This document shows positions 16,201 to 20,551 of a stretch of 20,839 bases of DNA, one piece after another. The notes under the pieces are model-generated. The model was not told the DNA's origin, did not search any database, and worked only from the letters and a program-made list of their open reading frames with translations. Numbering within the stretch: position 1 is the first letter of the stretch; the number at the start of each line of letters is the position of its first letter. Origin of the DNA: CAYLJJ01 sp964384025 (GTDB lineage: Bacteria > Myxococcota_A > Bradymonadia > UBA7976 > UBA1532); assembly GCA_964384025.1 (NCBI GenBank), contig CAYLJJ010000100.1:1-20839 (forward strand). The letters are read 5' to 3'. A program made the translations under genes and the position numbers.

Positions 16201-16482
16201 TCGATCGGGTGGACCGTTGACACTCGCGCTCCAGAAGATCCAAGCACCCTCAAGCTGAGCGTCTGCTGGGATTCCTTGGATATCTCCCGGAGAGGAGGGC
16301 AGGAGTCGACTGTTTACCTCTGGAGCCGAGATAGAAGCGGTCATCAAGGAGTTGCCTGTGACCACCGCTCCACCCTGGACACGCAGGCTCTGAAGAAGAC
16401 GGTGAGGAGCGCCCTCGACAACCCCTTGAGCGTAGAGCGGCCAGAGGAGAAGAAGCCCCAGGAGCTGTCGTTGAGCAGGCAT
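4228..16482 (-). CDS. giant secreted DUF11-repeat protein with OmpA-like domain and C-terminal outer-membrane barrel (4084 aa)
   Basis: Likely an outer-membrane-anchored surface protein. In order: signal peptide (about 1-25, LLGLLLLWPLYA); head domain (about 30-345) with the pattern GAWIFWSASVNG, paired cysteines and WSLVLVYSAP, as in the N-terminal domain of other DUF11 surface proteins; 13 contiguous DUF11-like repeats (about 345-2073), most ending with SNQA and SDDPxT; CnaB-like domains (about 2075-2260); a fourteenth DUF11 repeat (about 2310-2460); an SdrD_B-like domain with DLDGDGEQQEGEPG (about 2466-2537); a degenerate OmpA-like domain (about 2722-2824); four 12-residue repeats (3017-3064); an Ig-like domain (about 3107-3184); and a beta-barrel (about 3200-4084) with DPEAFYPIYGDDS near its start and a terminal aromatic residue (RLMAHY), as outer-membrane proteins usually have. 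No frame break occurs in over 12 kb, so selection keeps it intact. The ribosome site before the ATG is weak. The function (adhesion, surface layer or export) is not shown. Confidence 0.92.
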   Translation of the reverse strand: MPAQRQLLGLLLLWPLYAQGVVEGAPHRLLQSLRVQGGAVVTGNSLMTASISAPEVNSRLLPSSPGDIQGIPADAQLEGAWIFWSASVNGPPDRSVDLVAADGARFNGIQADSCHSLSSTLGEFFSCQADVLERLRGHPGVQSYNGRYELGNVQAQPGHLDATGECLDPTTCQAKYAAWSLVLVYSAPSARSLQDIFIYNGFRYLDENRDSSGVDQFEIGGFDFPQGGEASLSYFALEGDLFLGVPPQDSDPVFPCDRCFDFLAVNGHKLFDALNPPNNLFNSSSLGGYTLGLDLDRFEISELLSPGDSSLQIRVGSGDGIVDAASGDPSGGGESFFLGYVMLSVERRGPNFLRDGTFLSVLPDEASPGERVAISLRLENEGDVGALGLQAQLSLPPGLEYMLGSLRLDGGEPIQGVNPLERGLVLGDLPIGGVRLITLSATINPQIPPGSRLSLQAEIRARNMDPPIQSNIALLRITEHLELAGLQMEVVDGNGDGIFLPGEVVRYQVLIPNPNERDINGVSLDAQLPEALELLQVLSLNGEDHSRPEERRVSLREMRVPGGGLTLHIIAQIRSREQLLALGIPAEELEGFKISNQARMEVAGQSWLSDDPQTPARVDPSSFQLSVIEQSEPQLLLFKSVIDLNGGDFQPGDVIRYEIRAENRGDGAARGLRVEDQLPSELFAISPSEGAQFLGADRVFWEFESLAPGESLLFSILGAIRRDRPSGSQISNRAQIFAEGLAPLASDDPRTPGPPDATLFELSSRPDLSNSLKRVLPREAAPGDRIRWEIELINSGTRPALNLQIDDPLDPRFLEVQVEDGGVFDGTRLSWHLPELASQSTQLLRFSARLPSPLEDGLIISNQAQIRAEGFLLPILTDDPETPELEDDPTELQIHSTPLLSLLKEVEDLNGPPVEPGDELRYTLRLENSGDATAQGLILEDPLDPNLILLEAEGAEREEGLLRWRLGDLPPGEPRTFSFRTQLQAILPNGLLISNQASAKAGELEQLSDDPRTPLPDATQVRVVSAADLSSSTKALERPGPFAPGAEIHYRIEIHNTGSAVAQNIQVLDPLAPELEFLEAAGASESDEGLLWRIPRLAPGEVEVLRLSVRLAPSLDNGLEIDNQLLIRADDLVDPVPSDDPSTEAPADPTRFQVRSQVDLWLRKYIQEAPSYRIGARISYVLSLRNRGDAPGRELLIEDPLPPELINWRLPEGARLEAGRLAIELPLLQANMERRYQFSAEIPPNLEDGQVVQNQARVGALLSDDPSTEAPNDPTRFEVSNRPELRTFEKRVSGDLLPGGEVEYQISLENQGSGAAQDLLIEDRLPEGFGFTGALPPAEREGRLLRWRLPSLEPGTRFDLRIRGVLTEDLRDGQEISNQARVEVEGQEPLLSDDPETEEIGDATRFEIRARAELRLEKQVSDDNGPPFAPGDSITWRLLIENIGNISARGVEVLDVLPRELENPRAVEGHLEEGIAYWVVDELPPGERIELLLRGRIAEDVEPGIWIRNEFGARIGNQGRYSPAGVLFQINAGRLAPEKQVFSLSRRFTPGEEIRYRISLHNPSLFPVEGARIRDPLPLDFLEEIQPENGGIFDPEQGVVIWSPERNPGLQQIPAGGRVAVHLRARIRRDLRLGTRVGNQAIIWARTDPVERPSDDPNTPEEGDFTLFEVEGQALPQLEKRLLSSAPFLPGQQLNYEIELRNEGNLPLEGLLYDLLPEVLSFVPGSLEVEGRQEEIQRLESGLPVNLAPGERLLLRFDCLLSLQAALGIEISNQARLEWTGQRLVRRVTFRTVEGAEIRDFVLQVSPSNGRELGEFFVGDQISWRFEFLSQGPTPLRAQLESQLPPGLRFIEESLTWNGRALSAAPDGDPLEFQNGLLSLSLGDLGGGQHRIEFETRITELGFPRVALQGRLWALNFPSSFSDNNRDLSDGLQATVIEVQRPIRRELVFSKHPDRPKVLAGEMLSFQFLLENRGNVALEGLSLVDDLPGGFEYQEMESLPESLDLEYSPAPAGLHQAGRLEIRGISLEPGERLELSLKGRVDRHLREDVTLNNEASVESPEIGEIPANAAVEVEVRLGLLLGQVALERPGEFSEDQLLSEIKISLWDEEEPDRAPSRAKSDEEGLFELKGLLPGTYTLRLHSKEGVLFHQENLYLLPGEERSGEFRFKPTGRVYDAVEEGFMDGAQVFIYRDEDLSNNLPFDENSLQARRLVPGADLESASQQGQRTAHGGLYHFGVKRPGRYLLEVLPPGEAWVSPSSLLPPEQGFSLGAVEVSPSDLLGKERRYYLAFELKPGEQISGNHLPLDPLSALIEIQKRSHRPTARLGELVSYTIEIINRSPTDLIYDLQTGEGGVYLQDQLPKGFKYVNGSSLLSALEGSKEKHLFADDPKGAALLLFGHIGRSGVLLPFDLPAGATRRLRYQAVVTGQARPNRDYSNRATLLSLSHHPLSRTAEATVRVLPDPDFDQGLLLGRVFCDLDGDGEQQEGEPGLPGVRLYLDTGALNISDGEGRFHFKEVDPGTHALKLDSGSLLPGGEVLGDALRVIHISRGLPVRLRFPVSCPGEPVGGVKLELKERGKQLESLGKDYLLISGDVELGILQLGERRWKAPRLSIKLEGAPEVQSAPLRFKINAQSSTSEGSWKLWITPQGRREQLVLEGAGLPPKQLSWEGHSLEGRPFLKPGQTYSYRLELNEEGGSQLGSPVGIFGYQREGGSLLLEQISEAKFEGVQPSRDLKRRLRKLREKISAERGPLRIEVHGAWPPTKAKQLTEARAGKLSNLLKRLWEGSTLEVVAMGNQRPLVPNLTTRGRRRNRRLEIYRVDGQGPAPLPVVRYPMQVHLGRERLELKDWSHFSLLTPRSKAGNLELFMQAKDGRRLIYRKGRFKFRVQAETLRELSLEGRLPDALSLGGLSVTLPKPQEALHQLKEEPGTPWILRVDGQRIEADGAGEYRTLLQVRGREALLFDVQSPEGLRLIFPLIPRGAGEADQVEAPYFELMESPGAPLSPRFGQAAYAQTESYQRVDGPSRNGGYSRVDAPSTAGEYARVDAPSIAGRYARVDSPSNASLKASDNKKTGESPEQRPSPWEKFAEAKLDKLQIPGQAKLPAQQLEVQLPKAGTLLKGRSLPVRGRTAPGNKILLNGQELDVDEEGRFSGSATLKPGEAQLEIIAQDPEGNRGIIHHPLKVPKRSWFLMALGESLASRLGDEPDGFKPQDSTTLGDTLTVHGRAVLYLKGYTSGEKILGGLFEQYEVTAHLDSSRRAEEEAYFRQIVDPEAFYPIYGDDSEELQEAQSRGPLYLLIHADDSRLTVGNFRSKIKGIELFKYERALYGATLELVKERGAFRHQLKLLAADLNQPERHAFVELEATGGSLYYLPHRDLLEGSERIYLVERDRLSGMERSRKLLLRERDYSIRYSDGRLLCRRPISRFSQANLGPHPGDFDLVDGHPQFLTLEYDHRDPSAQDQQVLGVQLRERWEGLTLGAGYIQERNGERPDYRLWGTELRYQAGRRSFFEAEMAESQSQMGESLFSSDGGLSFAPFNSRDGLDAEGRSYLLRTGFELDDLIGEGKEERWYSEAYWQYLAPGFYSSGTIQQQGLEKYGFSSRLKLNEQHQLQLQYDGMIADAPESQSAGVFSGWERSQLRLGHAWTDGGLKLNTDFIHQQSLASASQPEMLLDSLQMALEYPLDPRWTLLLEQEAIIQGDQRLHKETADLFTSGLGLRYALDERLSLEAKESLRWSGDNATEIGLRSQLSERHTFYAQERFQEQDDRYHSVSVLGAEEALGSKKQGRAYGEYQLESGSLGQHNRAVMGLGGRFQAHEDLTLEGGFEHSTLFGDRQGESSRDTLHAGFQWKRGKRLQLGGRYELRYEDQDESLGQWDRYQLLTRNHFQLKLHRDLNMKLRLNYFHTYDLEHEATEAEIIEGGFGLAWRPVRHDRFMILFNYGKRYEQRPIDVTLEEPERVETDVLSLIPILELPFRFQLVEKLAYKRFSLQLAPLPTTVSHNLLWINRLNFHLTGTWDLGAEYRFLHQALAQTTLHGSLFELDYIIEKKIRLGFGYNFTSFSDEEFSNMDEDHGGPFFRLMAHY
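4231..6885 (-). other. C-terminal outer-membrane beta-barrel domain of the giant protein
   Basis: Residues about 3200-4084 alternate short hydrophobic/aromatic strands with polar turns, for example LTVHGRAVLYLKGYTSG, YALDERLSLEAKESLRWSG and KIRLGFGYNFTSFSDEEFSN, and end in RLMAHY. An early FYPIYGDDS motif followed by AQSRGPLYLLI resembles the barrel entry of other large DUF11 proteins. At roughly 850-900 residues it could hold a large barrel; the strand number cannot be counted reliably by eye. Confidence 0.75.
7291..7434 (-). repeat. four in-frame 36-bp tandem repeats encoding 12-residue units
   Basis: Residues 3017-3064 of the giant protein are four 12-residue units: SYQRVDGPSRNG, GYSRVDAPSTAG, EYARVDAPSIAG and RYARVDSPSNAS. 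The core is Y-x-RVD-x-PS. They lie between the OmpA/linker region and the Ig-like domain in front of the barrel. The nucleotide copies have diverged, mostly at codon third positions, while unit length is constant. Confidence 0.92.
8011..8319 (-). other. degenerate OmpA-like (peptidoglycan-binding type) domain inside the giant protein
   Basis: Residues about 2722-2824 follow the OmpA C-terminal fold: RIEVHG, then LTEARAGKLSNLLKRL, MGNQRPLVPNLTTRGRRRNRRLEIYRV. The TRGRRRNRRLEI end and the arginine in EARA match the family. The aspartate normally in GHTD is missing (VHGAWPPTKAK), so binding to the diaminopimelate of peptidoglycan may be altered. Confidence 0.7.
10264..15450 (-). repeat. array of 13 DUF11-like beta-sandwich repeats in the giant protein
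   Basis: Each unit of roughly 125-140 residues has P-G-x-I-x-Y-x-I-x-N-x-G, a DPL or DxLP strand, a later LEPGE/LPPGE turn, a SNQA-type strand and usually SDDPxT. The DDP motif falls near residues 610, 749, 877, 1010, 1140, 1264, 1394 and 1655. Repeat 9 replaces it (IGNQGRYSPAG) and the first and last repeats lack it. Copies differ strongly in DNA sequence, so this is an old array, not a recent expansion. Confidence 0.85.
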
Positions 16483-16619
16483 ATTTATAGATCCGCTTGA
16501 TATGGCGGCAGTCTAGGAGAGGAGGGGGTAGCGATCCAGGCTACTTATTGCGGCCTAGGTGATCCGTAGTGATGCTCTTTTAAGCAGACAGAGATCGAGG
16601 GCTGCCCAAAGCTGAAAAC
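16483..16619. other. intergenic gap before the giant gene
   Basis: This 137-base gap separates the SH3-like gene stop from the giant gene start. Only a weak ribosome site (GCGGA, about 11 bases from the ATG) is visible on the minus strand, and no convincing promoter or terminator hairpin. Cotranscription with the upstream gene is possible but not shown. Confidence 0.4.
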
Positions 16620-17315
16620 TCAACCTGCACAGCTTTGATAGATCCCAAAGAGGCTGAAATGGTGGTTGTAGTAACTGGCCCAGCCCAGGAGCCCAAAGGG
16701 AGTACGGATGAGAAACCAGTCACCATCCCTCAGCAGGACTTCTACCTCAGCTCCCAGGGCCAGGGTCGCCACCCTGGCGGACTTCAAGCTCTTCTCTCGA
16801 TAGAGCACCAGCTTCTTAGGGCCTTCATAGGGACCACAGAGCTCGATAATTCCCTTTGAAGGCAGGCTCAGCTTCTCTTTGCGCCCTACATATTTGAAGG
16901 GCTGCTTCACCTCCTTCAGCTTCCCTTTTCGATAGCTGAACTTTCCATTCCCAGCCTCATTGCGTAGGTAGAGGTTACCATTCCCTGGAATAAAGAGTTG
17001 CCCCCCGCCTGGAGCAAAGCCGAGGCTGCCGATCTCCTCGCCTTTGCTGTTTTCGAAGAGAAGGTCGATATAATCACTGCCCGCCTCACTGGCGCTGATT
17101 TTAACGCGGCTCTTCACTTTGAAGTTGAGTTGAGTAGAGAGGCTCTTGAGTTCCCCTCCCTTTTTCATCAGCTTCGTTCGCTTAGGGTGGTAGAAGATCT
17201 CAACCTGAGCCATACGGGTCTTGGAGAGCCCTCGCAGGCTGGGGGGGATCTCATCAGCCCAGCTGGGAGCACCCAAGCACAGGAGCAGGAGAGCAAGCCA
17301 GAGAGTTCGTCGCAT
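16620..17315 (-). CDS. exported protein with C-terminal SH3-like domain
   Basis: The 231-residue protein starts with a Sec signal peptide (MRRTLWLALLLLCLGAPSWA, cleavage likely before DEIPP). The middle is basic and beta-rich, with GSLGFAPGGGQLFIPGNGNLYL. The C-terminus, SARVATLALGAEVEVLLRDGDWFLIRTPFGLLGWAS, matches bacterial SH3 (SH3b) domains, which commonly bind cell-wall peptides. I chose the second ATG (17315): the sequence ATGGAGGAAAAGATG places a strong GGAGG site just before it, whereas an in-frame ATG four codons upstream (17327) overlaps that site. It lies between two other exported-protein genes on the same strand, about 110 and 137 bases away. A wall or periplasmic role is inferred; the exact function is unknown. 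Confidence 0.85.
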   Translation of the reverse strand: MRRTLWLALLLLCLGAPSWADEIPPSLRGLSKTRMAQVEIFYHPKRTKLMKKGGELKSLSTQLNFKVKSRVKISASEAGSDYIDLLFENSKGEEIGSLGFAPGGGQLFIPGNGNLYLRNEAGNGKFSYRKGKLKEVKQPFKYVGRKEKLSLPSKGIIELCGPYEGPKKLVLYREKSLKSARVATLALGAEVEVLLRDGDWFLIRTPFGLLGWASYYNHHFSLFGIYQSCAG

Positions 17316-17427
17316 CTTTTCCTCCATGGACCTTGAGAATGGCCAAGAGGACTCTAACAGATCCTGGACGGCTCCCAGGTGCTCAGTGTCCTAAGCAGAC
17401 AAGCTTTCTCCTCAAAACTCTGTAAAT

Positions 17428-18357
17428 TCAGAGGCCAATAGAATAGAGCACCAGGAGCTCCGTGACCGGTCCTGTGTTCGCTGGGGTATCAGCCTTGAAC
17501 ATTGAAGACAACGACAAAGAGTCCTTTTTAGAGAACCAGATGTTGATGTCAAAGCCCACAAACCAATCGAAGAGCAGTTCGCCGTTTAGATCATCGTCTG
17601 GGCAACCATCGAGGCAATCTGGGCCATAGTTCACATCCTCCCATTGATTTACCTTCCAGCTGCTCCACGACAGGCTGAAGAACGCCGATCCTCCAGCGAA
17701 AGGGATGAGATCCACCGCTCCGAGGCGAATCGTCGGTTGCAAGGCAACTACAGGCCGCCACGCGATCCCGGTGGTGTCCTCCTCCCAGTCGCTCAGATAT
17801 CGGTATCCCCCCACCTGCTCCGATTCGAGGCGCGAATTTCCGGAGAAGCTGTACAGCCCCAGGAGGTGTGAGAGGGCGAAGTCCAGATGAAAACCTTCGT
17901 TCCCTGAGGCGCGCCAAGCCGTCGCATGACGCATGGCGATGAACCAGCCCGCTCGTTCAAAGCCAGTATCGAAGCCAACACTATAGCGCTCTGTATGCTC
18001 CTCTGCGAGAGCACCATCTATGCTGCCGAGTACGAAAGCGATCTCACTTGATTTCTTCCGATCTGTCGTTCCATAAGCGAATGAGGCTCCGTTTGCTGAG
18101 TATTGAGCTTCTCCGACAGGAAACTTCTCATCCTCAGCTCCACCCAGCGTAAACCCAGGCTCTGCTGTATAGGGCAGAGTGACACCAAAACGCATATACC
18201 CTGCCCCAAAGTAGTCACGCTTCTGAGCGCTCGTCTGTACGTTTACAGGGGGCGCTGTCGGCAACAGCCCTCCATCAGCGATAGCTTCAGCGCCAAAACC
18301 AAGTATGAGACAGAGGTATGCGGAGCAAAACCACCTCGAATTCGAGTACCTGAGCAT
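17428..18357 (-). CDS. predicted outer-membrane beta-barrel protein
   Basis: I do not recognise a named family for this 309-residue protein. It has a signal peptide (FCSAYLCLILGFGAEAIA, cleavage likely before DGG) and then regularly spaced amphipathic strands rich in aromatic and glycine residues: YFGAGYMRFGVTLPYT, YSVGFDTGFERAGWFIAMRHATAW, VVALQPTIRLGAVDLIPFAGG, LLFDWFVGFDINIWF and LSLSSMF. It ends in hydrophobic ELLVLYSIGL. This suits a small barrel of about ten or more strands. One loop contains CLDGCPDDDLNGE, a short Cys pair with acidic residues. The start ATG is preceded by GAGGA about nine bases upstream. It is the first of three minus-strand exported-protein genes and is divergent from the ABC exporter. 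Confidence 0.75.
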   Translation of the reverse strand: MLRYSNSRWFCSAYLCLILGFGAEAIADGGLLPTAPPVNVQTSAQKRDYFGAGYMRFGVTLPYTAEPGFTLGGAEDEKFPVGEAQYSANGASFAYGTTDRKKSSEIAFVLGSIDGALAEEHTERYSVGFDTGFERAGWFIAMRHATAWRASGNEGFHLDFALSHLLGLYSFSGNSRLESEQVGGYRYLSDWEEDTTGIAWRPVVALQPTIRLGAVDLIPFAGGSAFFSLSWSSWKVNQWEDVNYGPDCLDGCPDDDLNGELLFDWFVGFDINIWFSKKDSLSLSSMFKADTPANTGPVTELLVLYSIGL

Positions 18358-18654
18358 AGATCAACATCCTCGCCAACATCAGATGGATTACTGAGTTTTG
18401 ACCGCTCCTTACCGCAGCAATCTGCATTGGAGAAGCTCAGCACCCCAGACCCCATCTGTGGCCATAGAGAAACACTTCAGAACCATAATCTCTTCATCAC
18501 CAACATATCCAAGATATATCAAAGAGTATGCCCTGGATGACTCATCGGTGATGCATACGCGCATACTTTGTGAAAGTCACTTGAATCTTCTATCCTCCTC
18601 CGGCAATTGCAGACTGGCTATGAGCGAGTCTAGAACTTGGCTTTATAAAAGAGG
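18358..18654. promoter_or_regulatory. divergent intergenic region between the barrel gene and the ABC exporter
   Basis: This 297-base stretch must hold promoters for the minus-strand barrel gene and the plus-strand ABC genes. No clear sigma-70 pair stands out by eye. The hexamer GCATAC occurs twice in tandem with an 8-base period at 18553-18558 and 18561-18566, and might be an operator half-site pair. TTTATAAAAGAGG lies directly before the ABC start. No small gene is convincing here. Confidence 0.4.
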
Positions 18655-18657
18655 ATG

Positions 18658-19338
18658 ATGCTTGAGTTAGAGTCAGTGCAGCTCTCTTTCCGGCCTCTGG
18701 CGCCTTTAAGGGGGCTTTTGCGAGGGCGGATCTTTCAAGCACCCATCCAGGCGCTGGATGATCTCAACCTGAAAATCGATAGAGGAGACTCTTTGGCGCT
18801 CTTGGGCGCCAATGGAGCGGGAAAATCCAGCCTGCTGCGTCTGTTGGCAGGGCTGATTTACCCCAGCGCGGGGCAGGTTCAGATAAACGGTCGAGTCGCC
18901 CTAGCCAGCGGAGAGGAGCGCAGCTTCTATTGGCGCCTGAGCCTCCGAGAGAACCTACGCTACTTCGCAGCCCTGGGAGATCTGCCCAGCCAGAGAGTAG
19001 AGGAGGTTTTGTTGAGAGTAGGTCTTCAAGGGCGAGCTGAGCAGCTTGTTCGGCAGTGTTCCAGTGGGATACGCGCCCGCCTCAGCTTGGCCCGCGCTCT
19101 CCTCTCTCGTCCTGAGATTCTGCTCCTGGATGAGGTGGATCGAGCCCTTGATCCTGAGGGTCGAGGGCGCTTGCTGGAGTTACTGAACTCTTGGGAGGGC
19201 TGTGTCCTGATGGCGACCCATGATCTTCAGCTTCAGGGGCCCCTTGAAGCTCTGCTCCTTGAGAAAGGGCGATTGATTGGGCGTGGGGCTTTTCAAGAGA
19301 TAGCCCAGCGGCTTCGTTCGATCCAGGGGCAGAGTTAA
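18658..19338 (+). CDS. ABC exporter ATP-binding subunit (ABC-2 type)
   Basis: This 226-residue ATPase powers export through the permease encoded next to it. Numbering from the upstream ATG at 18655: Walker A GANGAGKSS (51-59), ABC signature CSSGIRAR (135-142), Walker B EILLLDE (154-160) and switch histidine in ATHD (199). The signature SSG-R-R instead of LSGGQ, and the stretch PLRGLLRGRIFQAPIQALDDLNLKI before Walker A, recall ATPases of polysaccharide and lipid-linked ABC-2 exporters such as the KpsT/Wzt group, but the protein is short and has no carbohydrate-binding tail. Two adjacent ATGs (18655, 18658) follow AGAGG; I prefer the second, which gives the ribosome site some spacing and the usual MLELESVQL start. 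Its stop overlaps the next start as TAATG, so the two are translated together. Confidence 0.9.
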   Translation: MLELESVQLSFRPLAPLRGLLRGRIFQAPIQALDDLNLKIDRGDSLALLGANGAGKSSLLRLLAGLIYPSAGQVQINGRVALASGEERSFYWRLSLRENLRYFAALGDLPSQRVEEVLLRVGLQGRAEQLVRQCSSGIRARLSLARALLSRPEILLLDEVDRALDPEGRGRLLELLNSWEGCVLMATHDLQLQGPLEALLLEKGRLIGRGAFQEIAQRLRSIQGQS

Positions 19339-20132
19339 TGCGTGCGCTCTGGGCTACCCTTCGTCGAGACGCCCTGGAGTGGAGCAGCTATCGCAGCGCG
19401 ATCCTCAGTCGAGGCTTTGCCCTGTTGAGCTTCCTCTTCAGCTCTTACTTTGTAGCACGCACCTTCGCGGGGAGTGAACCGGAGATCCTTCGCCAACAGG
19501 GAGGCTACTTCGCCTTCCTGATCTGTGGGATCGCCGTAGCCGACATGAGCGCAGCCCTGATGAATGGACCGGGGCAGCGTCTACGCCGAGCGCAGCTGGA
19601 TGGCACGCTGGAGGCGGTCTATCTTCTACGTGGTGGCCTCAAGCTCTTTGCCCTAGAGGGCCTCGCGCTGAGCCTCGCCACCGCGCTGCGGGTGCTCCTC
19701 TATCTCTTCCTGGCTCTCTGGATGGGTCTAGAACCTCAAGTCAAGCATCCCCTCGCAGGGCTCCTCAGCCTGCTGCTCTCTCTGATGGCGCTTTGGCCTA
19801 TCGGGATGTTGGGGGCCGCGCTGACCCTGCTTTTAAAACGCAGCGACCCTTTGGGGCAGATCCTCTTTAGTGCCAGCCTCTTAGCCAGCGGGGTAGCTTA
19901 TCCCACAGCCGTCCTACCCCTCTGGGTGCAGAGCCTAGGAGAGTGGCTGCCACCCACCCATGTATTGCGCGCTGTACGAGGGGTCTTCTTGAGAGGAGAG
20001 GGGCTTGCGGAGATCGGCTCAGCTCTTTGGATCTTAGGAGCTTTTGCGTTGCTGGGAGGGTTCCTGGCTATCTGGGGTTGCCGTCTCGCTGATCGCTGGG
20101 CACGTAGATTGGGGAGTTTGGGGCACTATTGA
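19338..20132 (+). CDS. ABC-2 type exporter permease subunit
   Basis: This 264-residue membrane protein pairs with the preceding ATPase; the start ATG shares its A with the ATPase stop (TAATG). It has about six hydrophobic segments, for example ILSRGFALLSFLFSSYFVA, YFAFLICGIAVADM, LALSLATALRVLLYLFLALWMGL, LLSLLLSLMALWPIGMLGAALTLLL, ILFSASLLASGVAYPTAVLPLW and LWILGAFALLGGFLAIWG. Between segments two and three is RRAQLDGTLEAVYLL, the GTLE element typical of ABC-2 permeases (DrrB, drug and polysaccharide types). The substrate is unknown; no glycosyltransferases or drug genes are in the window. An IS relic begins about 15 bases after the stop, so further operon genes may have been cut off. Confidence 0.87.
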   Translation: MRALWATLRRDALEWSSYRSAILSRGFALLSFLFSSYFVARTFAGSEPEILRQQGGYFAFLICGIAVADMSAALMNGPGQRLRRAQLDGTLEAVYLLRGGLKLFALEGLALSLATALRVLLYLFLALWMGLEPQVKHPLAGLLSLLLSLMALWPIGMLGAALTLLLKRSDPLGQILFSASLLASGVAYPTAVLPLWVQSLGEWLPPTHVLRAVRGVFLRGEGLAEIGSALWILGAFALLGGFLAIWGCRLADRWARRLGSLGHY

Positions 20133-20146
20133 TATGTTATTTATCT

Positions 20147-20188
20147 GATAGCGTTGAAGATGTAGTGATCAACATTTATTCCTCTGTT
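20147..20188 (+). repeat. diverged IS1-family end (old relic)
   Basis: These 42 bases align without gaps to the IS1-type end at 20552-20593 (about 31 matches by eye; the core TGAAGATGTA is exact). The alignment stops at 20188, one or two bases before the terminal repeat of the IS4-family relic starts. This suggests an older IS1-like element into which the IS4 relative inserted. Confidence 0.55.
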
Positions 20189-20189
20189 G

Positions 20190-20551
20190 CTGAGGTTCAA
20201 CCGTTTCTCTGATGCGCAGGCATGCTAATCTAGTTGGCGAGTCGGCACGACAGGTTTGGGGTCTGGTATAGCTATTGTTTCCCTAAAAGCAGCGATAATA
20301 TCTTCTGATTTTCCGACAATCCAATTTCTAATGATCCGATAAATTCTAAATCCAATGGTCCTAAACGAAAATCTTCTCTTTTTGCTCTCTGGGTTATGCT
20401 GGATTCTTTGGATGAAATTCGAATTCTTGGCACTTTCAGCAAGTTTTTCTGCTAAAAACAAAGCTATAGTTCCAAGCAATAGAAGCCTATCTCTTCTTTC
20501 TGGCAATCTAATCCAGTTGCTACTCATTCCTAGGCCACACCTTGAGTCCTT
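20190..20551 (-). mobile_element. truncated IS4-family element, relative of the one at 70-1399
   Basis: CTGAGGTTCAACC at 20190-20202 resembles the terminal repeat of the first element (CTGAGATTTCAAC), with one base fewer, at the expected distance from the transposase stop. The rest is the 3' part of a related transposase. The element is cut at about 20551 by an IS1-family end. Confidence 0.75.
20225..20551 (-). pseudogene. IS4-family transposase, C-terminal remnant
   Basis: The minus-strand frame reads KDSRCGLGMSSNWIRLPERRDRLLLLGTIALFLAEKLAES, closely matching KDLRFGLGMSSTWIRNPDRRDRLL of the first element, then FSFRTIGFRIYRIIRNWI and stop at 20225. It begins right after the lysine of the YREK signature, so all three catalytic residues are gone. 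The frame happens to stay open upstream into the IS1 end up to 20614, but those residues are not transposase. The missing 5' half should lie beyond the IS1 element, outside the window. Confidence 0.85.

Noticed and set aside
17316..17327. Upstream ATG (MEEK) as start of the SH3-like protein.
   Set aside because: It overlaps the GGAGG ribosome site that is correctly spaced for the ATG at 17315, which also gives a normal signal peptide.
18103..18540. Plus-strand 145-codon frame across the barrel gene start and the intergenic region.
   Set aside because: It has no ribosome site or motif, and half of it is antisense to a gene with a signal peptide.
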